Below, in pieces: positions 40,933 through 49,179 of a stretch of DNA of 64,000 nucleotides. Numbering within the stretch: the first letter of the stretch is position 1; every line of letters starts with the position of its first letter. The stretch comes from a virus: positions 1 through 64,000 of IMG/VR virus record IMGVR_UViG_3300035670_000037; one strand, given 5' to 3'. The notes beneath the pieces are model-generated. The model was not told the DNA's origin. It made no database searches and was given only the letters and a program-made list of their open reading frames with translations. The position numbers and the translations under genes are program-made.

Positions 40933-41208
40933 ATGGGAAACTTATCAGTAAATCAAGAACTATTAAATAATATTCCTACATTAGAAGTATTATATATGGA
41001 TAGAAAAAAACATTATATTGTAAGAGATATTTACAATAATGAAATAACTTTAGAAAATATAAAAGATAATTTAGACGAATGGTATATAAATTTGAAAAAT
41101 ATTTCTCCAGATTGTGAAATAGGTAAAGTATTAAATTACGATAAATTTATAAAAGCAGTGAGAAATGTAATGCTAGAACAGGAGATAAATGAGTATCAAC
41201 AACACTAA
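40933..41208 (+). CDS. Paralogue pair protein 2, 91 aa
   Basis: Paralogue of 40643: ELLNNIPTLEVL, IVRDIYNNEITLENI, WYINLKNIS, GKVLNYDKFIKAVRNV. Five bases after its sister gene. Confidence 0.7.
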   Translation: MGNLSVNQELLNNIPTLEVLYMDRKKHYIVRDIYNNEITLENIKDNLDEWYINLKNISPDCEIGKVLNYDKFIKAVRNVMLEQEINEYQQH

Positions 41209-41218
41209 TAAATAATTA

Positions 41219-41824
41219 ATGATATTAAGTAAAAAATATGATTTAGAAAATCTACTAGATGTAAACTTTCCTTTCAAAATATCTGATATAAATAAAGATG
41301 ATGGTTTATTTTATTTTAAAATAAATGACGTTCAAATGTGTATCAGAAATTATGAAGTATATAATAATTTTGGATATTATTTAAAAAGATATTTTGACCT
41401 TCACTCAGGAAATATTTCTGAGAGTTTTAATTTAAATGAAGTTAATAGAAACATATATTTTAACGGAGACATGACAATATATGAAACTTTAACTGATGTA
41501 AATATTACAATAGAAGAAAAATACTTATATGAAAGATTTCAAAGTTATAGTCCTAAATGTTTTTGGGGTACAATTATATCACCAAATTATGTTAATATAG
41601 GACAAAGAAAAATAATAAAAGCAGAATACTCTCCACACTCAAAAGATAAAATGACAACTAAAGTTCTAGTGCAACCTGAAGGAGTGAATTACGAAGAATC
41701 GTATTTTGTATATATTGATAAAAAATTCAGACCTTCACATGAAACTAAGATATTACATAAATTTGTAAATGACAAGGGTATTTTACACTATAAAAAAAGT
41801 TTCTTTAACAATTGGGTTTATTAA
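41219..41824 (+). CDS. Hypothetical protein, 201 aa
   Basis: Unrecognised; beta-rich and Asn/Tyr-rich. Contains an exact TCCACACTCAA at 41632, here read in a frame giving SPHSK. Ends one base before the methyltransferase ATG. Confidence 0.7.
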   Translation: MILSKKYDLENLLDVNFPFKISDINKDDGLFYFKINDVQMCIRNYEVYNNFGYYLKRYFDLHSGNISESFNLNEVNRNIYFNGDMTIYETLTDVNITIEEKYLYERFQSYSPKCFWGTIISPNYVNIGQRKIIKAEYSPHSKDKMTTKVLVQPEGVNYEESYFVYIDKKFRPSHETKILHKFVNDKGILHYKKSFFNNWVY

Positions 41825-41825
41825 A

Positions 41826-42410
41826 ATGAAGTACAATATTATATACGCAGATCCACCTTGGCAATATGGAAGTAAATCTGCCGTGAACAATAGTAACGGT
41901 AGTGAGATTAAAAAATTATCAGAACACTATAATAGTATGACCATAGATGATATTAAATCTATAGATATAAAAAGTATTACTGAGGATGACGCTTGTTGCT
42001 TTATGTGGGTAACAGATTCACATTTAAAAGAAGGTATAGAAGTTATGGAGTATTGGGGATTCAAATATAAAACAGTAGCTTTTGTATGGGTAAAAACTAC
42101 AAACAAAGGTAATTACTGTAAGAATGTTGCACCTTGGACTTTAAAGAGCACAGAGCTTTGTTTATTTGGTACCAAAGGAACCATGACAAAATATAAAAAG
42201 AATAATTCTATAGAATCTTTAGTTTTTGCAGAAAGATTTAAACATTCTCAGAAACCAGAAGAAGTTAGAAGTAGAATAGAGAGTTTATTTGGTGATTTAC
42301 CAAAATTAGAGCTTTTTGCTAGAAGTGGTAGAGATGGATGGACTACGGTAGGCAACGCTATAGATGGAATGGATATTAATGAAAGTTTAGAATTATTAAA
42401 ACATGAGTAA
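41826..42410 (+). CDS. MT-A70 family N6-adenine methyltransferase
   Basis: 194 aa. YNIIYADPPWQYG at the start holds the catalytic DPPW motif; later blocks FMWVTDSHLKEGIEVMEYWG, FVWVKT, CLFGTKG, KPEEVRSRIESLFG and LELFARSGRDGW are typical of the phage/bacterial branch that methylates DNA adenine. It probably protects phage DNA against restriction. A frame from 41769 overlaps the preceding gene; the ATG at 41826 is preferred. Overlaps the macro gene by eight bases. Confidence 0.92.
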   Translation: MKYNIIYADPPWQYGSKSAVNNSNGSEIKKLSEHYNSMTIDDIKSIDIKSITEDDACCFMWVTDSHLKEGIEVMEYWGFKYKTVAFVWVKTTNKGNYCKNVAPWTLKSTELCLFGTKGTMTKYKKNNSIESLVFAERFKHSQKPEEVRSRIESLFGDLPKLELFARSGRDGWTTVGNAIDGMDINESLELLKHE

Positions 42411-42948
42411 ACATTTTTTTAAAATAGACAAAGGAAATCTTATAACAAAGGCATTAGACGGTGAATTTGATGTAATAGCACATGGTTGTAATTGTTTTTG
42501 TACCCAAAAATCTGGAATAGCTGTAGAAATGGTTAAGAATTTCAAAACAGATACTTTTCCAATGGAGACTCGTGGTAGAGGAGACATTAATAAACTAGGT
42601 CAGATTGATTTTATAAATTTTTATAAAGGAAAAAAAGATTCATTATTTCAAGATGAAGATTGGTATTTTTCATTTGATAGAAAGGAAGTACCTGATTTAG
42701 TAGTAGTAAATGCTTATACACAATATAAATATGGTAATAATCATAGTGATGGTGAAGCTGTACCATTAGATTATAGAGCATTAGCTTTATGTTTCAAGAA
42801 AATAAATCACACTTTTAAAGGTAAGCATATTGGTTTACCTTTAATTGGTGGTGGTTTGGCAGGAGGGGATATGGACATTATTATAAAAATAATGAGACAA
42901 GAATTTAAAAACTGTGACGTTACATTAGTATTATACGATAAAAATTAA
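42403..42948 (+). CDS. Macro-domain protein (ADP-ribose binding)
   Basis: 181 aa. KGNLITKALDGEFDVIAHGC N CFC is the first macro strand and loop; KSGIAVEMVK the second; LPLIGGGLAGGDMDIIIKIM the glycine-rich ADP-ribose-binding loop. The family binds ADP-ribose and may hydrolyse ADP-ribosyl groups. Placed directly upstream of NAMPT-like and PRPP-synthetase-like genes, it suits a module that handles ADP-ribose produced by NAD-consuming defences. Coupled to the methyltransferase by overlap. Confidence 0.9.
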   Translation: MSKHFFKIDKGNLITKALDGEFDVIAHGCNCFCTQKSGIAVEMVKNFKTDTFPMETRGRGDINKLGQIDFINFYKGKKDSLFQDEDWYFSFDRKEVPDLVVVNAYTQYKYGNNHSDGEAVPLDYRALALCFKKINHTFKGKHIGLPLIGGGLAGGDMDIIIKIMRQEFKNCDVTLVLYDKN

Positions 42949-42952
42949 AATT

Positions 42953-44815
42953 ATGGGATTCAGAATTAATTCACTTTATTTAAGTGATGGATATAAAGTT
43001 GGGCATAAAAGCATGTTAGCCCCAGGAACAACAAGATTATATGGTACATGGATACCTAGAAGTTTAAAACATGCCCCTAAAGGTATTAATAAAATAGTTA
43101 CATTTTATTATCAAGCGGTTTGGAAAAGATTGAATGACGAATTTAATGAAAACTTTTTCTTTACAGCAGAAAGAAACCTTGCAATACTTGATGGAGATCA
43201 AGATAAATTTGAAGAATTGAAAGTTAATGCAATGGTTTTTGCAAAAGATATGTCCGATTATCTTGGTATGGACTATGACGGAAATCATTTTGGACAATTA
43301 TGGGATATAGGTTATTTACCTATAAGAGTTAAAGCATTACCTGAAGGTATAGAAACTCTTCCTAACATTCCTCATATGACTTTTATCAACACTGTTAAAG
43401 GTTTTGGATGGCTTACTCTTTACTTAGAAACTATTGTAAGTAATCAAGCTTGGAAAGGTAGTACTTCTGCTACTATTGCTAAATTATATCGTAGACAAGC
43501 AGAAGAATGGGTTAATAAAACAGATAAAGCTAATATTGGATTAGTAGATTGGATGTGCCATGATTTCTCTTCTAGAGGATTGTCTGGCGTAGATGATATG
43601 ATTACTGTTGGATTGGGACACGCTACTTCTTTTAGAGGTTCTGATACATTAGTAACTATACCTGCTGCAAGATATTATTATAATGAAACAGAAGTTTGTA
43701 TTGGTTCTGTAAATGCATCTGAACACTCTGTATCTACAACTAAAATTTTCACTGTTGGTGAAAAGCAAATGATTATTGACTGGTTGAAAGAAATTCCAAA
43801 TGGTATTTTTTCAATGGTTTGTGATACATTTAGTACTTGGCAATTTATTGAATATTTAAAGGATCCTGAGATTAAAGAACTAGTACTTAATCGTAATGGT
43901 AAATTAGTAGTAAGACCTGATTCAGGAGACCCCGCAGATATTATTTGTGGTAAAAAACCTAAGAAAAGAAAATATTTTGCAGAATATTCTGAAAACGATA
44001 TAGAAGAATGGTTAGAAATTTCATCAGATGAAATGATAACTAATATATTAAATGATAAAGAATATATCTATGAATTAGATGATTTCTTACCATCAATGAG
44101 TGGTGGAAGAGATTATACTCCTGATTTTAAAGATGGGCAAACATGTTATATAAAAATAGGTAATAGAGTAATCGCATTTGAAGTATATACAGGAGAATGT
44201 GTAGAAGCTACTTGGGCTCATACTATTAATGAAACAGATATAAAAAATCTGAGAGAAGTAGACCCAATAGAAAAAAATTCACCCGAAGCAAAAGGAGTTG
44301 TAGAACTTCTTTGGGATATTTTTGGAGGAACAGTTAATGAACAAGGTTATAAAGTATTAGATCCTCATATCGGTGCCATTTACGGTGATAGTATTACACC
44401 TGAAAGACAAGTAGATATTTATAAAAGACTATCTGAAAAAGGATTTGCATCAACAAATATAGTTTTAGGTATAGGTTCATTTACATATGAATATATGACT
44501 AGAGATACTTTAGGTTTTGCTGCAAAAGGAGCATGGTTTGAAGTAGAAGGAGAAGGTAAGTGCAATTGTGGTCATACAATAGACTGTGACTGTGTAAAAC
44601 AATATGATATTTATAAAGACCCTATTACAGACGACGGTACTAAAAAATCATTAAAAGGATTTTTACAAGTATACAAAGATGAACAAGGAGAATATAGAGT
44701 CAAAGAACAATGTACTGTTGAAGAAGAAAATACAGGAGAATTACAATTGATATTTGAAAATGGTAAATTCTTTAATCAAACAAGTTTAACAGAAATTAGA
44801 AATAGATTAAAATAA
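42953..44815 (+). CDS. nadV: Nicotinamide phosphoribosyltransferase-like enzyme (NAMPT/Namat type)
   Basis: 620 aa, longer than usual NAMPT (about 490). SLYLSDGYKVGHKSML matches the N-terminal DSYK.TH block; HDFSSRGLSGVDDM the HDFG.RG block; ASEHSV, VCDTFSTWQF, LVVRPDSGDPADI and IYGDSITPERQVDIYKRL follow in order. An insertion near 340-390 (KKPKKRKYF..) and a Cys-rich loop GKCNCGHTIDCDC near 530 are extra. NAMPT makes NMN from nicotinamide and PRPP; the homologous NARP1 enzyme Namat uses ADPR-pyrophosphate to make NAD directly. The PRPP-synthetase-like gene next door fits either pathway. Confidence 0.9.
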   Translation: MGFRINSLYLSDGYKVGHKSMLAPGTTRLYGTWIPRSLKHAPKGINKIVTFYYQAVWKRLNDEFNENFFFTAERNLAILDGDQDKFEELKVNAMVFAKDMSDYLGMDYDGNHFGQLWDIGYLPIRVKALPEGIETLPNIPHMTFINTVKGFGWLTLYLETIVSNQAWKGSTSATIAKLYRRQAEEWVNKTDKANIGLVDWMCHDFSSRGLSGVDDMITVGLGHATSFRGSDTLVTIPAARYYYNETEVCIGSVNASEHSVSTTKIFTVGEKQMIIDWLKEIPNGIFSMVCDTFSTWQFIEYLKDPEIKELVLNRNGKLVVRPDSGDPADIICGKKPKKRKYFAEYSENDIEEWLEISSDEMITNILNDKEYIYELDDFLPSMSGGRDYTPDFKDGQTCYIKIGNRVIAFEVYTGECVEATWAHTINETDIKNLREVDPIEKNSPEAKGVVELLWDIFGGTVNEQGYKVLDPHIGAIYGDSITPERQVDIYKRLSEKGFASTNIVLGIGSFTYEYMTRDTLGFAAKGAWFEVEGEGKCNCGHTIDCDCVKQYDIYKDPITDDGTKKSLKGFLQVYKDEQGEYRVKEQCTVEEENTGELQLIFENGKFFNQTSLTEIRNRLK

Positions 44816-44816
44816 A

Positions 44817-45761
44817 ATGAAACTTCCTTGGAATAAAGATAATAGTGTGAAATCAGTAAATATACCAGAAGGTGATAAATCTTTTGGTGATCTTATAATG
44901 GATAATTCAATCGAAATAAGGATTATAAATGAATTTTATTACAAAGTCTTAAGTTATCCAGATGGTAGTAAATATGTCAAAGTTTATAACATTTATAACG
45001 ATTTAACTTTTAAAATTAATTCTTATGAAGATTTATGGATTTTAAATCAGATACATGACGTGGTTAAAAGTAAAGGTAGGTATGTTACTGTAACAATACC
45101 TAATTTAATTGACGCTCAAGCAGATAGAAGATTCAATTCAGATGAATCTAGTGGATTAAAATTAGTTTGTAACTTTTTAAATGGTCTTTCTAATTTCAAT
45201 TATAAGATATTTCATCCACATAATCAAGAAGTAGTTGAAGCTTTATTAGATAGAGTTGAAATCATTGATAATTCCGAATTTATAAATCAAGTAATATCTA
45301 TTAAATTGAATGCAAGAATAGATAACTCGGTAAAAGATAATTTAATTTTAATGAGTTCTGATGCAGGAGGATTCAAACCCTTAATGAAATTAGCTGATAA
45401 ACTTGCTTGGAGAGGTGAAACTTTCTCAGCGTCTAAATCTAGAAAATATGAAGAGGGTAAATCAAAATTACTTCAACAAATTGATAGACAGGACTTTAAT
45501 GGAAAAGATATTCTCATAATAGATGATATATGTGTTTATGGGGGAACATTTAAAGGTCTTGCTAAAATGTTAAGAGAAAGAAATTGTGGTAAATTATATT
45601 TAGCTGTAAGTCATATGACAGTTGAAAATTTAGGTGAAGATCCTGTAACTGATTACTTTGATATGGTTTATACTACTAATAGTAAATTTGAATTTTATGA
45701 TAAACCAGAAAAATATCATGGAGACAGATTAGATAATTTAGAAATAATTAAATTGTTTTAA
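44817..45761 (+). CDS. prs: Ribose-phosphate pyrophosphokinase-like enzyme (Prs/Adps type)
   Basis: 314 aa. TIPNLIDAQADRRFN replaces the Prs block IPY..RQDR; HPHNQEVVEAL replaces DLHA.QI; SSDAGGFKPL matches SPD.GG; ILIIDDICVYGGTF is the PRPP-binding loop. The changed substrate-binding blocks show a divergent enzyme. In the NARP1 system the Prs homologue (Adps) pyrophosphorylates ADP-ribose, which suits the macro and NAMPT-like neighbours; a plain PRPP supply for NAMPT is the alternative. One base after the NAMPT-like gene. Confidence 0.87.
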   Translation: MKLPWNKDNSVKSVNIPEGDKSFGDLIMDNSIEIRIINEFYYKVLSYPDGSKYVKVYNIYNDLTFKINSYEDLWILNQIHDVVKSKGRYVTVTIPNLIDAQADRRFNSDESSGLKLVCNFLNGLSNFNYKIFHPHNQEVVEALLDRVEIIDNSEFINQVISIKLNARIDNSVKDNLILMSSDAGGFKPLMKLADKLAWRGETFSASKSRKYEEGKSKLLQQIDRQDFNGKDILIIDDICVYGGTFKGLAKMLRERNCGKLYLAVSHMTVENLGEDPVTDYFDMVYTTNSKFEFYDKPEKYHGDRLDNLEIIKLF

Positions 45762-45765
45762 TACA

Positions 45766-46092
45766 ATGGAAGAAAATAAAAAAGAAACACCTGTAGAATG
45801 GTTATTTCAACAATTATGGGATACTCCTAAAGATAAATTTACTTGGTATAATATTTTAAATAAAGCTTTAGAAAAAGAAAAAGAAGAAATTACAAATGCT
45901 TTTATTTGGGGAGAAACTAATGAATACCAAAAAGAACCAAAAATAGCTAAATCTTTACAACCTAAAAGATTTAAAAGAAATTCTTACAAAACTTATACTA
46001 GAATTAAAAATAAGTCTTTTAGAAGATTTTTAAATGCCAATTTTGAAGTAGGTAAAGAAATTTTAAAGAAAAGATATGGTTGGGAATTTTAA
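45766..46092 (+). CDS. Hypothetical basic protein, 108 aa
   Basis: KKETPVEWLFQQLWDTPKDK start, basic RFKRNSYKTYTRIKNKSFRR in the second half. The EWL(F/V)(E/Q)QL start is common in small Bacteroidota phage proteins. Four bases after the Prs-like gene. Confidence 0.7.
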   Translation: MEENKKETPVEWLFQQLWDTPKDKFTWYNILNKALEKEKEEITNAFIWGETNEYQKEPKIAKSLQPKRFKRNSYKTYTRIKNKSFRRFLNANFEVGKEILKKRYGWEF

Positions 46093-46104
46093 TATTAATA
46101 TAAT

Positions 46105-46329
46105 ATGTCAAACAAGAAAATTTTAGAATTAATCCTAAATACAGCAGGATTTACTATGGAAAATTATGAACTTATTAAAGATGGTTCAATGGTAGGTTAT
46201 GAATTTGAAGCACATATTAATGGGCAATGTCAATTCCAAGTAGCAACAGATAGTTTTAAAGATGCTATTAGAGAAACTATAGAAGGTATATATTTTACAG
46301 ACGACCTTACTTTTGATTATATATTTTAA
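46105..46329 (+). CDS. Hypothetical protein, 74 aa
   Basis: Small acidic protein with VGYEFEAHINGQCQFQVATD, beta-rich; unrecognised. Confidence 0.62.
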   Translation: MSNKKILELILNTAGFTMENYELIKDGSMVGYEFEAHINGQCQFQVATDSFKDAIRETIEGIYFTDDLTFDYIF

Positions 46330-46348
46330 AAATAATAATTATAATATT

Positions 46349-46765
46349 ATGATACAAGAATTAGTAAAGCAATGGGAAGAAAATAAACATGAACTTGAAA
46401 ATTATTTCAGAACAACTAGACAAGAAGAGTATGCGTCAAGTTATAAACAAATATTGAAAAAAATATTTGAATTATGTTTATTGAAAGCAGATAATTACAC
46501 AAATTTTGATTTAGATAAAATGACTGTAATTGACGACGGTGATTATCAAGGTACACAAATTTTTATTATACCTAAAAACACCTATCAACCAAGTGTAGGA
46601 GATTATGTAATGACAAATACTTATTATGGTAGTTGTTCAGGTTGTGACACACTTCAGGCAATCTGTGAGTATGAAAATGGTCTACCAACAGATGATCAAG
46701 TAAAAGGTTATATGACTCTTGCTTTACATTTAGTTCAAAAACTAAAATGGTTAGATAAAAATTAA
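46349..46765 (+). CDS. Phage protein with YYGSCSGCD motif, 139 aa
   Basis: Helical N-terminal half and TYQPSVGDYVMTNTYYGSCS followed by GCDTLQAI, a motif recurring in phages of diverse hosts; two Cys three apart may bind metal. A frame from 46313 overlaps the previous gene; ATG at 46349 is preferred. Last resident gene before the cassette array; its 3' end contains GTTAGAT, which could be the first insertion point. Confidence 0.75.
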   Translation: MIQELVKQWEENKHELENYFRTTRQEEYASSYKQILKKIFELCLLKADNYTNFDLDKMTVIDDGDYQGTQIFIIPKNTYQPSVGDYVMTNTYYGSCSGCDTLQAICEYENGLPTDDQVKGYMTLALHLVQKLKWLDKN

Positions 46766-46804
46766 TTATTAAATTTAATTTTCAAAAATGGGGTCGCATC
46801 CAAA

Positions 46805-47258
46805 ATGAAACAAATAAAAGCAATACCAAAATTAGTTTTCGATAAACACTTTACTAATAAGGAGTTTGAATATTATGATTACTCTTGTTTTATTTCAATA
46901 CTTGATATTGATAATAATGAGCAAAAGTTTGATAAATCAATAGACAATTTTCTACAAGTAAAAATATGGGATATTGAAGAAGATCTGTTTGAAAATGGTG
47001 AGTTAAAATATGAAAAACCAAATGATAAAGAACTAAAAAAAAATAGTTGATTTTATAAATAAACATAAGGATAAATCAGTATTTATAGTTCATTGTTCTG
47101 CTGGGATTTCTCGAAGCGGTGCGGTTGCAATTTTTTTGTATGATAAATTTTTGTCAGAAATAGACAAAGAACAATTCAGAAGAGAAAATAAATACATAAG
47201 ACCAAACCTTTATATTTTAAACAGATTGAAGTATTTAGATATTGTCGTTTTAGAATGA
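46805..47258 (+). pseudogene. Cassette 1: dual-specificity phosphatase, frameshifted in an A9 run
   Basis: The first frame (46805-47050) gives 81 residues and stops just after nine consecutive A (47035-47043). One nucleotide skipped there opens the frame giving IVDFINKHKDKSVFIVHCSA then GISRSGAVAIFLY, which holds the HCX5R phosphatase signature (HCSAGISR), ending at 47258. Intact length would be about 150 aa, normal for a small tyrosine/dual-specificity phosphatase. Either an inactivating indel, polymerase slippage giving some functional product, or a sequencing error. It is followed directly by an attC-like site. Confidence 0.7.
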
Positions 47259-47259
47259 C

Positions 47260-47354
47260 GACTAACGGTTCGGGTATATATTCAGTACCCTTGCACCGAA
47301 CTTAAAAATTTAATATAAACTTTAATAGGGTATTGTATATATACTTTGTTAGCA
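47260..47354 (+). repeat. attC-like recombination site 1
   Basis: Left end CTAAC at 47262-47266, right end GTTAGCA at 47348-47354. Inner imperfect inverted repeat: GTATATAT..TACCC against GGGTAT..ATATATAC, about 85 bases between the AAC and GTT triplets. Layout R''-L''-L'-R' of integron attC sites. Confidence 0.75.
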
Positions 47355-47367
47355 AACGTTAATTATT

Positions 47368-47616
47368 ATGGATGAAGTTAAAATGTTTTTATTTGCAAGG
47401 TGGATTGCTACTTGCTATGCTGATACACATTTAGATAGTAAAATGAAATGTAAGCACGATGAAGGATTTAAAGAGTCAGAAGCAATCTCAGTTTTAAATA
47501 GAGAAACAGGATATTGGTATAAGGAACAATTAAAACATTTTAACGATGTCGTGTATCCGAACTACATTGAAAACGGAACAGTTGAAAATACGAAACAGTT
47601 CTTTAATGTTTGCTAA
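47368..47616 (+). CDS. Cassette 2 protein, 82 aa
   Basis: Hypothetical, MKMF-like start MDEVKMFLFARWIATCYADT, with several Trp and Cys. Fourteen bases from the left cassette junction; its TAA lies within the R'' box of the next attC site, a typical compact cassette. Not recognised. Confidence 0.65.
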   Translation: MDEVKMFLFARWIATCYADTHLDSKMKCKHDEGFKESEAISVLNRETGYWYKEQLKHFNDVVYPNYIENGTVENTKQFFNVC

Positions 47617-47741
47617 CGATTTGGTGTTTCTGAAGAACGGGCTACGGAAACTGAACTGACTAAATATAACTGAAATAACAACTAAAATCGCAATAACAAT
47701 AGATGTTTTTAAACCCGTTTTTTAGAAACATATTGTTAGCA
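47611..47741 (+). repeat. attC-like recombination site 2
   Basis: Left TGCTAAC (47611-47617), right GTTAGCA (47735-47741). Inner arms GTTTCTGAAGAACGGG and CCCGTTTTTTAGAAAC pair with a few mismatches. The left box, extended to TTTGCTAAC, is the exact complement of the cassette's own start GTTAGCAAA at 47348, as expected if the cassette had been a circle. Confidence 0.82.
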
Positions 47742-47758
47742 GCAGTAACACTAATTAT

Positions 47759-48046
47759 ATGGCACTTGATTTAGAAGAAATGAAAAAAAATATAGACGAG
47801 TTTTTAGCAAATATAACACAAGAGGAAATTAACAAATATTTTCCTCCTGATACTCGTCCAAAAGGTTGGTTAAGTATTGAAGAATATTTACCAATGATGT
47901 GTGCAATTGACATTGTACAGGGATATACACTTTATAAAGTGAAAGACAAGAATGGTAACGAATTTGAAAGTGCTGTATCAGACCATAATAATTGGTATTA
48001 CTACGCAAAAGAAGAAGGTATTACTCACTGGTGGAATGGAGAGTAG
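47759..48046 (+). CDS. Cassette 3 protein, 95 aa
   Basis: Acidic hypothetical protein; segments EEINKYFPPDTRPKGWLSIE and TLYKVKDKNGNEFESAVSDH. No family recognised. Single short gene close to the cassette start (47736), normal for integron cassettes. Confidence 0.68.
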   Translation: MALDLEEMKKNIDEFLANITQEEINKYFPPDTRPKGWLSIEEYLPMMCAIDIVQGYTLYKVKDKNGNEFESAVSDHNNWYYYAKEEGITHWWNGE

Positions 48047-48053
48047 TTATTGC

Positions 48054-48185
48054 TGCTAACGTTTTGCGTGTATAAGAAGTGGCGTAGAACGTGCCGAAGC
48101 ATTACAAAAATTAAATAATTATAAATTAATAAATAACCAATCCAAAACTGCCGATAGTAGCCATTTTTTATACACGCTGTTATCT
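48054..48185 (+). repeat. attC-like recombination site 3
   Basis: Left TGCTAAC (48054-48060), right GTTATCT (48179-48185). Inner arms GCGTGTATAAGAAGTGGC and GCCATTTTTTATACACGC. Extended left box TGCTGCTAAC is the complement of this cassette's start GTTAGCAGCA (47735). Confidence 0.84.
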
Positions 48186-48215
48186 TTCAGTTGCGGGTTT
48201 TAAAAACAGAATATT

Positions 48216-48449
48216 ATGAACATTCAAGACGAATTACAGAAAATCCACCATCAGTATGGAACAAGCGAAAAAGCTAATTATGAAATACAAAAACTATTTG
48301 ACAAACAAATTAGAGAAAGTGATTTTTTAGCGTGTCATTTTACTAAACATATTTTAAATATGCCAAATAATAAATTAGAGAGTAAAACAGTAAAAGAACA
48401 TTACTCAGAGTTTAAAAAACGTTATTTAGAAGAAAATAGTAGCAATTGA
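48216..48449 (+). CDS. Cassette 4 protein, 77 aa
   Basis: Helical hypothetical protein starting MNIQDELQKIHHQYGTSEKA. Stop codon abuts the R'' box of attC site 4. Not recognised. Confidence 0.67.
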   Translation: MNIQDELQKIHHQYGTSEKANYEIQKLFDKQIRESDFLACHFTKHILNMPNNKLESKTVKEHYSEFKKRYLEENSSN

Positions 48450-48579
48450 AGATAACGTTCGAGCATTGGCGAAGTGCAGACTAAGGATGCCGAACCTGAA
48501 AGGTTCAAGTCCGTGGCAAACGAAGGCAAATGCGACTATTAATAACTCAACTCTGCATTTTGCCAATGCTGTGTTATAC
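48450..48579 (+). repeat. attC-like recombination site 4
   Basis: Left AGATAAC (48450-48456), right GTTATAC (48573-48579). Inner arms GCATTGGCGAAGTGCAGA (48463-48480) and TCTGCATTTTGCCAATGC (48552-48569) pair with two mismatches, the best preserved of the set. The left box GAAGATAAC complements the start of cassette 4 (GTTATCTTTC). Confidence 0.86.
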
Positions 48580-48649
48580 GAAGAAGTTTTTTAGCAAAGG
48601 CAATACGGCTGGAACAGACGTAAATATTAACAAAGAAATTATATAAATA

Positions 48650-48907
48650 ATGAAAACAATTACAGGATTTATTTTCGGATTAGTAATGGCAATTTTAATT
48701 TCAGCCACTACCATCAATACCAGTTTAATTACAACAAAACCAAATACTCCAAAATCTGTTTTAGTGAAAGGATTTGGATATAATGAAGAAGAAGAAATTC
48801 AGCAATACGTTTCAGCTTGTACCAAAGACGGTTATGTTGTAAAATCGCTTAATGGTGGTGGTGGAAGTGGAGGAAGTTGGTGGTTTTTAGTGATGGAAAA
48901 ATATTAA
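48650..48907 (+). CDS. Cassette 5 protein, small exported, 85 aa
   Basis: Signal-like start MKTITGFIFGLVMAILISAT, then GGGGSGGSWWFLVMEKY at the end. Its architecture and ends resemble the resident phage protein at 35553. A cassette-borne relative of a phage gene suggests exchange between array and phage genome. Confidence 0.7.
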   Translation: MKTITGFIFGLVMAILISATTINTSLITTKPNTPKSVLVKGFGYNEEEEIQQYVSACTKDGYVVKSLNGGGGSGGSWWFLVMEKY

Positions 48908-48949
48908 AACACAACATTATAAAAAAAAGCGATGGCAAAAAACTTTTTT

Positions 48950-48956
48950 GTATAAC
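48950..48956 (+). repeat. Half attC site (R''-like GTATAAC), end of array
   Basis: GTATAAC complements the start of cassette 5 (GTTATAC at 48573), so it should be that cassette's left box. No matching right half is seen downstream, so the array seems truncated here. A short A/T hairpin lies between 48912 and 48950. Confidence 0.5.
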
Positions 48957-48993
48957 ACAAAAATAGACGCAATAAAAGTATTACAAAAACACG

Positions 48994-49179
48994 ATGAAGC
49001 CTTTGTACACAGAAGTTTTTACGCTCAAAATTTCAAAGCAACAAAAACAGACTTTAGAGAAGTTGAAATCAAGAAATATAAAGGTTTCATCTTTTGTAAG
49101 AAAAGCAATTGCGGAGAAAATAGAGCGTGATTATGAAAATCTAAAAGAAAAACCTAAAAAAGAATATTGTCCTTTTTAA
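48994..49179 (+). CDS. Ribbon-helix-helix-like protein, 61 aa
   Basis: FTLKISKQQKQTLEKLKSRN then IKVSSFVRKAIAEKIERDYE has the beta strand and two helices of small CopG/Arc-type DNA-binding proteins. It could regulate neighbouring genes. Lies just right of the truncated array, possibly part of the last cassette. An overlapping frame from 48948 looks like a shadow. Confidence 0.65.
   Translation: MKPLYTEVFTLKISKQQKQTLEKLKSRNIKVSSFVRKAIAEKIERDYENLKEKPKKEYCPF

Noticed and set aside
47244-48600. Repeats read as rho-independent terminators or CRISPR-like repeats
   Set aside because: The inverted repeats are 95-132 bases, lack T tracts, are not direct repeats, and show AAC/GTT boxes that match each cassette's own start, which fits attC sites better.
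48948-49130. ORF of 60 aa overlapping the ribbon-helix-helix gene
   Set aside because: Starts with TTG, composition is not protein-like, and the overlapping frame has a recognisable DNA-binding fold.
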